DNA of 64,000 nt from Allocoleopsis franciscana PCC 7113 (GTDB taxonomy: Bacteria > Cyanobacteriota > Cyanobacteriia > Cyanobacteriales > Coleofasciculaceae), in assembly GCF_000317515.1 (NCBI RefSeq), contig NC_019738.1:2189623-2253622 (forward strand), in the 5' to 3' direction. The notes under the pieces are model-generated. The model was not told the DNA's origin and searched no databases. It saw only the letters and a program-made list of their open reading frames with translations. Each line of letters opens with the position of its first letter. The first letter of the stretch is position 1. The position numbers were made by a program, and so were the translations under genes. Below, piece after piece: positions 1 through 7,816 of the stretch.

Positions 1-122
1 GGTACATTTTCCGCTCCGTAAATGCGACCACGCAAATAAGCGTGAAGCACCGGGCTGACAACAGACCACTTAAAGGCGTGGTAGAGAACTAGGCTGGCAA
101 AGGGTTCGCGGTTTCTGCCCAT
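1..122 (-). CDS. plsC: 1-acyl-sn-glycerol-3-phosphate acyltransferase, N-terminal fragment
   Basis: Reading from the ATG at 122 towards the window edge gives about 40 residues beginning MGRNREPFASLVLYHAFKW and continuing to a RGRIYGAENV segment. I recognise this as the N-terminus of cyanobacterial PlsC, which acylates lysophosphatidic acid to phosphatidic acid at the membrane. The catalytic HX4D region would lie outside the window. It follows fabD on the same strand with a 71 bp gap, and fabD-plsC adjacency is common in cyanobacteria. The call rests only on the N-terminal signature. Confidence 0.75.
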   Translation of the reverse strand, partial: MGRNREPFASLVLYHAFKWSVVSPVLHAYLRGRIYGAENV

Positions 123-125
123 GAG

Positions 126-163
126 GGTTGAATGTTGGAAGGTTGAAGGTTGAGAGGTTCTAA
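126..163. repeat. degenerate GGTTGAA heptamer array
   Basis: The fabD-plsC gap is largely filled with variants of GGTTGAA (GGTTGAATG, GGAAGGTTGAA, GGTTGAGAGG). The same short word recurs at 4286-4345, 9781-9832 and 46183-46260, so it belongs to a dispersed short-tandem-repeat family of the kind common in filamentous cyanobacteria. Confidence 0.6.
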
Positions 164-193
164 CAGATTAACGTGTGGAGCGATCGCTAATCC

Positions 194-1075
194 TTAAGTG
201 GGTAACTCGGTGAGATTATTGATATTTTCCAACACTAAGTCAGGACACATCCGCTTAATCAGACCCGTGAGGACTTTACCAGGACCAATTTCCACCACTC
301 GCTCCATACCTGCCACGGGCAACTGTAAACTAATCTCGCGCCAGCGCACGGAACCCGTCATCTGACGCTGGAGACGATGCTTGAGCTGTTCTGCCTCAAC
401 AGTTGGCACGGGTTCCACATTAGACAGGACGGGCACTTGGGCGTTGGCAAAAGAAACGGATTCCAAAACCTCCTGAAACTCGGCAGCCGCTTCTGCCATT
501 AAGGGAGAATGAAAAGCACCGGATACATTTAAAGGGACGGCACGCTTTACTTTAATATTGGCGAGGACATCCTTAACGGCATCTGGTGTCCCAGATATGA
601 CGACTTGTGCGGGACTGTTGTCATTGGCGAGGACAACGTTTGGTGTTTGTTGAATTTGTTGTTCAAGCTGTTCGCGGTCAAACCCAATCAAAGCCGCCAT
701 CATGCCATCAGAAGCGCTATCCATTAATTCCGCACGGCGCTTGACTAGGCGTAAACCCGCTTCAAAGTCAAATACTCTAGCGACGTAAAGGGCGACGTAT
801 TCGCCCAAACTGTGGCCTGCTACGAGATCAGGTGTGTTGCCACGCTCGATCAGGACATCAGCGAGAATGCTTTCCACAACATACAAGCAAGGTTGAGTGT
901 AAAGCGTGCGAGAGAGCTTGTCTTCCTGGCTTTGACAAATTTCTACAATATCCCATCCGAGAATCTCTTTCGCTCGCTCAAACTGACGCTGAGCCAAGGG
1001 CAAGTCTACTAAATCAACTCCCATGCCAATGGATTGAGAACCCTGTCCTGGAAACACCCATGCAGTTTTTGTCAT
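194..1075 (-). CDS. fabD: malonyl-CoA:ACP transacylase
   Basis: FabD moves malonyl groups from CoA to acyl carrier protein, the entry step of type II fatty-acid synthesis in the cytosol. The 293-residue length is normal for the family. Visible signatures are the N-terminal FPGQGSQ motif, the nucleophile motif GHSLGEY (Ser about residue 89) and GAFHSPLM with the catalytic His. The ATG start gives MTKTAWVFPGQGSQ, the expected N-terminus. plsC lies downstream on the same strand, as in many cyanobacteria. fabH, often found upstream in this cluster, is not here; a PP2C gene lies upstream instead. Confidence 0.95.
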   Translation of the reverse strand: MTKTAWVFPGQGSQSIGMGVDLVDLPLAQRQFERAKEILGWDIVEICQSQEDKLSRTLYTQPCLYVVESILADVLIERGNTPDLVAGHSLGEYVALYVARVFDFEAGLRLVKRRAELMDSASDGMMAALIGFDREQLEQQIQQTPNVVLANDNSPAQVVISGTPDAVKDVLANIKVKRAVPLNVSGAFHSPLMAEAAAEFQEVLESVSFANAQVPVLSNVEPVPTVEAEQLKHRLQRQMTGSVRWREISLQLPVAGMERVVEIGPGKVLTGLIKRMCPDLVLENINNLTELPT

Positions 1076-1216
1076 TCGTCATGCATTGTTAATGGTCAGG
1101 GATTTATTATCTGTGATCAGCGCACCCTGTTGAGTGTTCCCAGGCAGAAAGCTTTTTGGGCTAAAAAGAATAAGCCTTATCGATTGGTTCCATGGGCAGG
1201 CACCCACCCTTGAATG

Positions 1217-1954
1217 TTATTCATGACCTGTTTCGTTAATTTCCACAATCACCACCGTGATGTTATCTCGACCTCCCTTCTCTTTCGCCGCCTCAATCAG
1301 TTTGGTCGAGGATTGGTCTTTGCTCAAACCGGGCTGGAGATGGGAAGTAATTAAATCATCGGAGAGTTCTTCCGTGAGACCGTCACTGCATAAAAGCAAA
1401 CGATCCCCAGGCTGAACCTCTAGGGGGTAAACCTCAATCGGCTGTAAGTCTTTGCGACCCAAACATTGAGACAACACATGTCGCCAGGGATGTATCCGAG
1501 CCTGCTCTGAAGTAATATCACCGGCTTTCATCGCTCGTGCCACCCAGGTGTGGTCTTCCGTAATCTGTTCGAGTTTGGAGTTTCGTAAGCGATAGAGGCG
1601 AGAGTCTCCGACATGAGCGAACCAAGGCTGCTCTTGACGAAACATCGCGACAACGGCAGTGGTGCCCATATCTGAACGCTCTGGATGATTTTGCTGATCT
1701 TGCAAAATCGCCTCATTGGCCTCTAAGAGAGCCTGCGCCAGTAACTCATCAGATGGGATAACAGATTGCCAATGTTTATCTAAATAAGTGTGTATTGCCT
1801 CTGTAGCAAGTTGACTAGCCTCCTGCCCCCCGGCATGACCTCCCATGCCGTCGGCCACTATGAAAAAGCGTCCGTCAGGGTCGATATAGTAGTCATCCTG
1901 GTTGACAGTACGAAGTAAGCCCGGATCGGTGAGACCCGTGAAGCTACGTTTCAT
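1217..1954 (-). CDS. PP2C-family Ser/Thr protein phosphatase
   Basis: A metal-dependent (PPM/PP2C) protein phosphatase of 245 residues, with essentially no sequence beyond the catalytic domain, as in cyanobacterial PphA and bacterial Stp. Metal-binding and core motifs are present in order: NQDD near residue 20, VADGMGGHAGG (residues 33-43), HVGDSRLYR, LCSDGLTEE and GGRDNITVV. It should act on phospho-Ser/Thr proteins in the cytosol. The ABC1/UbiB kinase gene begins its reading just upstream on the same strand (36 bp gap), and a kinase-like gene lies about 2.4 kb further upstream, so co-transcription with partners is plausible. Confidence 0.93.
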   Translation of the reverse strand: MKRSFTGLTDPGLLRTVNQDDYYIDPDGRFFIVADGMGGHAGGQEASQLATEAIHTYLDKHWQSVIPSDELLAQALLEANEAILQDQQNHPERSDMGTTAVVAMFRQEQPWFAHVGDSRLYRLRNSKLEQITEDHTWVARAMKAGDITSEQARIHPWRHVLSQCLGRKDLQPIEVYPLEVQPGDRLLLCSDGLTEELSDDLITSHLQPGLSKDQSSTKLIEAAKEKGGRDNITVVIVEINETGHE

Positions 1955-1989
1955 AAATTGTTTACTGGCGTTTTTTAACTTTACGAGTG

Positions 1990-3747
1990 TTAGAACATGC
2001 GGTCAAACCGGTCGAGCCTTCTGAGCAAGCGAATCAGGGCAAACGCCGCAACAGCCGCTACCAAAGCAACGACTAACGCCAGCTCAACGTTCCCATTCAC
2101 GAATAGGAGGGTAGCTGATAGTGTGAACGCACTGATGAGTAAAGTATAGTTCGTTCCCAACTGAATACTACTAATGCGTCGCAGAATTCGGTCTGATTCG
2201 ATAGACCGCACTCGAACACGCAGGTCGCCACGTTCTAGTTTTTCAATGGTATCTTCAATTCGCCGAGGCAAACCCAAAGCCGTGCTACTCACTTGCGCGG
2301 CTTGGCGTCCCAGCTCATTGAGGAAGCTATTACCGTTGGGAGTGTTGCCGTTTGTCATAATCTGCAATGCAAAAGGTTTTGCAACCTCCATAAAGTTGAA
2401 CTCTGGATCTAAGCCCTTCCCGACACCTTCCAATGTCGAGAACGCTCGCATCACGAAGGTAAATGTAGCAGGAAAGCGAAATGGCTGATCGTAAGCAATT
2501 TCGTAGAGATCGTCGCTGATTTGAGCCACCGATTGATTCTCAAAGGGCTTATCCATGAAATGATCCAGCATATACTGAACCGATCGCCGTACTGGACCCA
2601 TATCATCGACGGCGGAAAGCGCACCCAATTCAACCAGGGATGTAACCACTCGCTCCGCATTTTTTTCGGCAATGCCAAAGAGCGTCTCCATCAATTGCTC
2701 ACGCACATTCGATTTAATCCGCCCCATCATGCCAAAATCATAAAAGATCAACGCTCCTTCTGGATCAACCGCAATGTTCCCTGGATGGGGATCAGCATGG
2801 AAGAATCCGTCGTTGAGGAGCTGCTGGAGGTAAGCTTTTGCTCCCAATCGCGCAATCAATTTTCGGTCTAGACCAGCGGCTTCTAGGGCTTCATAGTGAC
2901 TAATCTTAATCCCTGGTACATATTCAAGTGCCAGCACCCTAGGAGAGGTATACCGCCAGTATACTCGTGGCACCCGCACCCAGTCATAAGTCCGAAAATT
3001 GCGGCGAAACGTATCGGCATTACGTCCTTCGCTGAGGTAGTCTATTTCCTCCCAGAGGATGCGGCAACACTCTTCATAGATTCCCAGCCAGTCTCGCCCT
3101 CGTCCCCAGTCAGGATGGTTTTGAAAGTATCGAGCAATACCTTTCAGGATTTGGAGATCAATGGTAAAAAGCTTCTTTAACCCCGGCCTTTGTACCTTAA
3201 CAACAACCTCTTCTCCACTCTGTAATTGGGCTTTATGAACTTGTCCCAGGCTAGCGGCAGCAAGGGGAATCGGTTCAAAATTACAGAAAAGTTCTGTTAC
3301 AGGCTTGCCAAAATCCTGCTTAATAATGGCTTCAACCTGCTCGTAACTGAAAGCAGGCACCCGGTCTTGCAGCTTACTTAGTTCTTCGACATACTCACTA
3401 GGAAATAAGTCGGCACGGGTTGAAAAAAGTTGACCCACTTTAATAAAAGTTGGGCCTAAATCTAAGAAGGTTTCTCGAATCCAAATCGCCTGGGTTCTGC
3501 GACGACGCGCCCGTTTTTCATCTGTGATTCCACCAGGATAGCTCCAGGGCTTGCTATCAAGCCATAACCCAAAGAGTAGGGTTAAAAAGAATCCCCAAAT
3601 GTCAACGAATCGCCGATTCCGGGAATAATTTTCTCGATTCCAGCGATAGGCTTTATCTTTGTAAACCTTATCGACAGAGCGCTGGGGAGAGAGCGGACGT
3701 TCCTGATTGGGTTTGAGGTTGATAGGGTCTTTAGAGAGAGCAGACAC
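1990..3747 (-). CDS. ABC1/UbiB-family atypical protein kinase
   Basis: A 585-residue ABC1K (AarF/UbiB/ADCK) protein. Family hallmarks are the KxGQ motif (FIKVGQLFSTRADLFP), the Ala-rich nucleotide loop AAASLGQVHKA, a lysine in VVVKVQRPG, the catalytic segment FHADPHPGNI and the DFG equivalent YDFGMMG. Two hydrophobic C-terminal segments (about 535-575) suggest membrane association. Cyanobacterial and plastid members are linked to prenylquinone metabolism; a direct substrate cannot be read from sequence. ATG start at 3747. It ends 36 bp before the PP2C gene on the same strand. Confidence 0.93.
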   Translation of the reverse strand: MSALSKDPINLKPNQERPLSPQRSVDKVYKDKAYRWNRENYSRNRRFVDIWGFFLTLLFGLWLDSKPWSYPGGITDEKRARRRRTQAIWIRETFLDLGPTFIKVGQLFSTRADLFPSEYVEELSKLQDRVPAFSYEQVEAIIKQDFGKPVTELFCNFEPIPLAAASLGQVHKAQLQSGEEVVVKVQRPGLKKLFTIDLQILKGIARYFQNHPDWGRGRDWLGIYEECCRILWEEIDYLSEGRNADTFRRNFRTYDWVRVPRVYWRYTSPRVLALEYVPGIKISHYEALEAAGLDRKLIARLGAKAYLQQLLNDGFFHADPHPGNIAVDPEGALIFYDFGMMGRIKSNVREQLMETLFGIAEKNAERVVTSLVELGALSAVDDMGPVRRSVQYMLDHFMDKPFENQSVAQISDDLYEIAYDQPFRFPATFTFVMRAFSTLEGVGKGLDPEFNFMEVAKPFALQIMTNGNTPNGNSFLNELGRQAAQVSSTALGLPRRIEDTIEKLERGDLRVRVRSIESDRILRRISSIQLGTNYTLLISAFTLSATLLFVNGNVELALVVALVAAVAAFALIRLLRRLDRFDRMF

Positions 3748-3895
3748 TCGGATTCCTAGAATAGTGTTTCAAAAAATCAGTCGTATAAAAAAGCTTTTAA
3801 CCTCTGCGATTAAGCATGATTATTGATTTTTTGGCTCAATCTTTGTCTCTCCCACCACTAAAAAACAACTGTAATCTGCTTAGGAGTTTCCACTC

Positions 3896-4222
3896 TTAGA
3901 CGGATTGATTGCGGTAGAGTTTCAATTCCGCACGCAATCGGGCAATTTCGGAGCGCAGCTCATCGATGGTGGCTTGAAGATCACCCGACTGGGAACCAAA
4001 CGGTACAATCGTGGTTGTCGTTCTGCCAAGACTTGCCGCTTCAGCCTCCCGTTGGGCTTTTTCCAGGACTTGCTCGGTAAATTGCCGCAGCCGTTCGCGT
4101 TGCTCGGCATCAAACTTGCCGAGTTCACTCAAGGCATTGGTTAGGGCATCTTCTACTTGCTCATTCAGGGCTTGCGCCAGAGCTCTGCCCACAAAAAACG
4201 CATGAATTACAGAATTGCTCAT
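3896..4222 (-). CDS. small conserved cyanobacterial protein with C-terminal coiled coil
   Basis: A 108-residue protein beginning MSNSVIHAFFVGRALAQAL. It has no signal peptide, and its second half is Glu/Arg/Leu-rich with heptad-like spacing (DELRSEIARLRAELKLYR), consistent with a short coiled coil. I recognise the N-terminal VGRALAQALNEQ pattern as typical of a widespread uncharacterised cyanobacterial/plastid family (probably DUF6825), but I do not know a function. It lies upstream of the ABC1/UbiB gene on the same strand, 148 bp away. Confidence 0.75.
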   Translation of the reverse strand: MSNSVIHAFFVGRALAQALNEQVEDALTNALSELGKFDAEQRERLRQFTEQVLEKAQREAEAASLGRTTTTIVPFGSQSGDLQATIDELRSEIARLRAELKLYRNQSV

Positions 4223-4371
4223 GAAAAAATTTCTTTAGCATCCGCAACAAAATTATAACTTGTTTGTCAGGATAGGGGATGGAAGCCCGGATGAAGGTTG
4301 AACGTTCGATACTAGAGCGGTTTGAAGGTTCTGAATATAACCTTTAACTGGCTAACTGACCCCCGTTCCAC

Positions 4372-5667
4372 TCAGATCCGGGGTTTCGTTACAGGCCAAT
4401 CGCTTCTAGGGGGAAACGATTGTTCCGTGTGCAAGAAGGTCGAACCCGGTGCCTGAGGCCCGTTGACTCGAAGTGCAAAACCAAATCCTAACCCCGCTGA
4501 GGCGGCGATCGCACCGGTCAGAAGGAGTGCTCGTAGGAGCGATGTCCTTTTGGGTAAGTTCTCTTTTTGAGTACAGGATAATTTCCCTAAACGCCCATTC
4601 AGAAGGTTAAATTTTATTGCTGTCGTGTTCCTAAAATTAACCAAAGTTTGGAGTTTTGTTACGAAAAGCTGACCGATGGCGGATTGAGGCGTTGGTGAGG
4701 CAGAGGTTTTGCCGTTGGCGGGAGGCGAGTTGGCAGTACTCCTACCAGAGATAGGACGGGGCAATCCTTCTGGGTTGGCTTTAGATTGATCGATTAAACA
4801 ATCTTTTAGAGCGGGTTGAGGCGTTGGTTTTTGATCCAACTTAGGCAATAGAGAAAGCCAAGCTTCCACCGTTTGGGGGCGTTTTTGAGCCGTGAACTCC
4901 AGTCCACGCCAAATCGCCCGTTTAACGGCTTGGCTAATCTTAGGCGTGACGTGATGGGAATTTTGTAAGAAAAGGCGATCGCCTCCATCGGCTTGAAGCT
5001 TTTGGCGAACGGGTGCAGGTAACGGTGGGTTCCGATACAACAAGGTATATAAAGTTGCCGCCAAGCTATAAATATCTGTCGCTGGTGTACGCAGATCCTC
5101 CTGGGAATATAGCTCTAGTGGAGCATATCCAGCCGAGAGCCAATCACCTTGAACTGGCATCATTCCAGCTAATAACTCACTCAACATCCCCAACCCACTA
5201 ATTACAACGCGATCCGTGTTTTGTCGCCGAATGATGTTTTGAGGTTTGATATCGCCGTGTAGCAACCCTGCCTTGTGCAGAGAACTCAAGGCATTGCTTA
5301 CTTGACGAATATAATCAATCGCTTTCGCTTCTGAAAGTACCGACCTTTGAATGAGTTCCGCAAGAGTCTGCCCTGGGACATATTCCATCACAACGTAAGG
5401 ACAGCCAGCGTCTTCAAAGACATCGAGTATCTGAACAAGATTCGGATGCTTAAAGCGTTTCAATCCCTCGGCGTACTTGATCAATTTTGGCTTGAATCGG
5501 TCAAACTCTGAGCGCTGAAGCAGATTTTCGGTTAAGGTTCTGATGACGACGGCTTGACCTGACTCTGTATCAATGGCTCGGTAGGTGAGTGTCAGGGCAT
5601 CCTGGCCTAGATGGGCATTGAGGAGATATTTTCCTTGATGTAAGGCTGCTCCAGCCGTCAAATTCAT
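4372..5667 (-). CDS. membrane-anchored Ser/Thr kinase-like protein, probable pseudokinase
   Basis: The 431-residue protein has a kinase-like fold over about residues 1-270, a Ser/Pro-rich linker, and a hydrophobic segment at about 382-405 (LLRALLLTGAIAASAGLGFG), with a short extracytoplasmic tail. The C-lobe is convincing: HGDIKPQNI replaces HRDLKPxN, followed by APLEL and TDIYSLAATLYTLL. The N-lobe is aberrant. The glycine loop reads LGQDALTLTYRA, without GxGxxG. The VAIK position reads VVIRTL, with Arg for the ATP-binding Lys. Where DFG is expected the sequence reads VVISGLGML. Catalysis therefore looks doubtful. PP2C and ABC1/UbiB genes lie downstream on the same strand. Confidence 0.85.
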   Translation of the reverse strand: MNLTAGAALHQGKYLLNAHLGQDALTLTYRAIDTESGQAVVIRTLTENLLQRSEFDRFKPKLIKYAEGLKRFKHPNLVQILDVFEDAGCPYVVMEYVPGQTLAELIQRSVLSEAKAIDYIRQVSNALSSLHKAGLLHGDIKPQNIIRRQNTDRVVISGLGMLSELLAGMMPVQGDWLSAGYAPLELYSQEDLRTPATDIYSLAATLYTLLYRNPPLPAPVRQKLQADGGDRLFLQNSHHVTPKISQAVKRAIWRGLEFTAQKRPQTVEAWLSLLPKLDQKPTPQPALKDCLIDQSKANPEGLPRPISGRSTANSPPANGKTSASPTPQSAIGQLFVTKLQTLVNFRNTTAIKFNLLNGRLGKLSCTQKENLPKRTSLLRALLLTGAIAASAGLGFGFALRVNGPQAPGSTFLHTEQSFPPRSDWPVTKPRI

Positions 5668-5781
5668 AAAATTTCACTCACCGTTTTCCCTACATATGCT
5701 ACCTCTTAGAAGTCGGTCAGCAAACCCTCAAGGTGGTTGACGAGCTTTTCAGCCTTTCTTGGGAACGTGGTTTAAGCATTG

Positions 5782-7731
5782 ATGCCATCACAAAAGACGA
5801 TTTTTCCACCGCTCGCGCTCTCCCTACTGATAATTTTGGGATCGCCAGGAATTGCCAGTTCCATTGCTACTACGCGTCAGCCTACACCCGCAACCGCCAC
5901 TACAGCTAGTGCATCCCGGCAAAAGTTTCTGACCACCTCTGTGCAAGCGGGGGAGCGGGGCCGGAGCTCATACGAGGACAGGAAAGCAGGGGAGATTTTA
6001 GCTGGTCAGTTATTTCTGCCATGCTGCACTAGTCAGGCTGAAGTGTTAGCCGTTTTGGCTTTCAACCTGGCTACGAGTGGAAACATTGAGCAATCCCAGC
6101 CACTCTTCGAGCGTGCCATTCAGGTGGCAGAAGTAATTTCGGATCGGGCGGCTAAAATCAGAGCATTGTCTGCGATCGCCTTGAATCTGGCACAAGTGGG
6201 GCAAACACCGCGCTCAGAACAACTATTTAACACAGCGGTACAGCTAGCCAAAAAAACAAGCCCCGATTTCGACCTATACGCTCAAGGCCCAGCCTTGCGG
6301 GATGTCATCATGCAAATGGCTCAAGCCAGACAAACCGAACGAGCATTGCAATTAACGAAGACACTTTCTTCCCATCTCCTCAAAGCTCAAGCTCTCAACG
6401 AAATCGCGGCAAGTCTTGCCGATCGCGGACAATGGCAGCAAGCCAAGTCCATCCTACTAGAGGCGCTGCAATTCGCCAGAGGCATTACCGGAGACTATGC
6501 CTATGAATCCAATGGCTTTTGCGGCAACGAGAAATTTGCGGTACTTTCTAAAATTGCTGGCAATTTAAGTTTACTGTCTCAGTTAGACCGCGCCCTGCAA
6601 GTAGCGGGAAGCGTATCTGGCTGTAGTTCAGCCGCTGGGCAATCGACTCAGGACTATCAAGCCTGGGCATTTCTCGGCATTCTTAGCCATCTGAAAAAAG
6701 TAGACTCAGTCAAGCAGACGTGGAAAAGCGCCCAAGCCATCCAAAGCCCATTGGAGCAATCCATCGCTTGGTCGGCGATCGCCGTCAAACTGATCGATAT
6801 GGGAGAAGTACCCCTCGCTTTATCGATCGCGCAAAAAATTGCTGCCATTCCTCCTGTAAAAGACTATAGTCCAGAGTGGACGCTACTCAATTTGGGTACA
6901 AAAGAAAATGCCTTGAGGGATATCGCCATTAAACTGACACAAAAGCAACAGTTTGATGCAGCGATGCAAGTTGTACAGGGCATGACAGCATCACCGCCGT
7001 CAGTATCTGGCTCAATGCAGGAGTCCGATCTCTTTCCCCAACCCAGTATCAAAGACACAACCTTGGGTGAGATCGCCCACCAGATGGCACTGGCTGGGCA
7101 AGTTTCTTCAGCACTCCAGGTAGCAAACTCCATTCCTAATATTGAAGGGAAAGCCCTGGCTCAGATTGCGATCGCCAGAGTCTTGCAAACTACAAAACAA
7201 GGGTCACAAGCCTCAAAATTACTTCAAGATTTGGTCTTACCGCCAACACCCATAAAGCCCAATGACTATTACGGTTATCAGCCGCTCAGCCACATTGCCA
7301 CTGCACTGGTTACGGTGGGACAAACGGATCGTGCTCTCCAGATGGCTGAATCGATCCCAAGTGACTTACTCAGAGAAACAACCTTAACAGATATTGCTGT
7401 CCAACTGGCAGATTTGGGACAAATTGAACCAGCGGTGAAACTGGCTAAGAACCTCAAAGGACAAGGTTCTAGATCGATACTATTCAACAAAGTAGCCTCG
7501 AAGCTCGTGGAATTGGGTCAACTGGATCAGGCGCTTCAAATAGCATCTTCCCCCGCAAGCAGTTCATCATCCCTGGAAGGAAGTGAAAAAGCCAAGTTGT
7601 TAGCTGAAATTGCGGATAAATTTGCCCAAATAGGGCAGCGATCGCAAGCACTAAAAGTGGCGGAAACCATTGAAGATAATGAACTTAAAGCCAAGACGAT
7701 AGCTGAGATCGCCACCAAACTGGCTCTGTAA
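5782..7731 (+). CDS. secreted helical-repeat (TPR-like) protein carrying an in-frame MITE insertion
   Basis: About 649 residues. The ATG at 5782 is preferred over the TTG three bases upstream. A signal peptide is evident (FPPLALSLLIILGSPGIAS), so it should be exported. From about residue 85 the protein consists of degenerate 35-40-residue helical repeats with the pattern A..LA..GQ...AL..A.SI, an alpha-solenoid like TPR domains and probably a protein-interaction scaffold. Residues about 42-83 are encoded by a dispersed repeat element (5906-6032) that adds exactly 41 codons between signal peptide and repeats. It is divergent from the kinase-like gene; the function is unknown. Confidence 0.8.
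   Translation: MPSQKTIFPPLALSLLIILGSPGIASSIATTRQPTPATATTASASRQKFLTTSVQAGERGRSSYEDRKAGEILAGQLFLPCCTSQAEVLAVLAFNLATSGNIEQSQPLFERAIQVAEVISDRAAKIRALSAIALNLAQVGQTPRSEQLFNTAVQLAKKTSPDFDLYAQGPALRDVIMQMAQARQTERALQLTKTLSSHLLKAQALNEIAASLADRGQWQQAKSILLEALQFARGITGDYAYESNGFCGNEKFAVLSKIAGNLSLLSQLDRALQVAGSVSGCSSAAGQSTQDYQAWAFLGILSHLKKVDSVKQTWKSAQAIQSPLEQSIAWSAIAVKLIDMGEVPLALSIAQKIAAIPPVKDYSPEWTLLNLGTKENALRDIAIKLTQKQQFDAAMQVVQGMTASPPSVSGSMQESDLFPQPSIKDTTLGEIAHQMALAGQVSSALQVANSIPNIEGKALAQIAIARVLQTTKQGSQASKLLQDLVLPPTPIKPNDYYGYQPLSHIATALVTVGQTDRALQMAESIPSDLLRETTLTDIAVQLADLGQIEPAVKLAKNLKGQGSRSILFNKVASKLVELGQLDQALQIASSPASSSSSLEGSEKAKLLAEIADKFAQIGQRSQALKVAETIEDNELKAKTIAEIATKLAL
5906..6032 (+). mobile_element. MITE-like element, copy 1, inserted in frame in a coding sequence
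   Basis: A 127 bp segment bounded by CTAG at both ends, with imperfect terminal inverted repeats of about 32 bp. The left end reads CTAGTGCATCCCGGCAAAAG and the complement of the right end reads CTAGTGCAGCATGGCAGAAA; both run into CTGACCA. The distance between the two CTAG sites is 123 bp, exactly 41 codons. Closely related copies lie at 56624-56735 (same orientation) and 62927-63078 (opposite orientation). It encodes no transposase, so mobility would need a partner in trans. Confidence 0.85.
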
Positions 7732-7740
7732 ATAGCATAA

Positions 7741-7806
7741 AAATGCTCAATTCCTCACCCAACACCCCAGCACCTCAGCACCCCAACACCCCAGCACCCC
7801 AGCTAA
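7741..7806. repeat. tandem C-rich octamer array between convergent genes
   Basis: Between the ends of two convergent genes the sequence is built from variants of ACCCCAGC (ACACCCCAGC, ACCTCAGC, ACCCCAAC), five to six units. It resembles the octamer core inside the MITE copies and the C-rich stretch at 58283-58312. It could act as a bidirectional transcription-stop region, but that is inference. Confidence 0.6.
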
Positions 7807-7816
7807 ATTAAATGCA

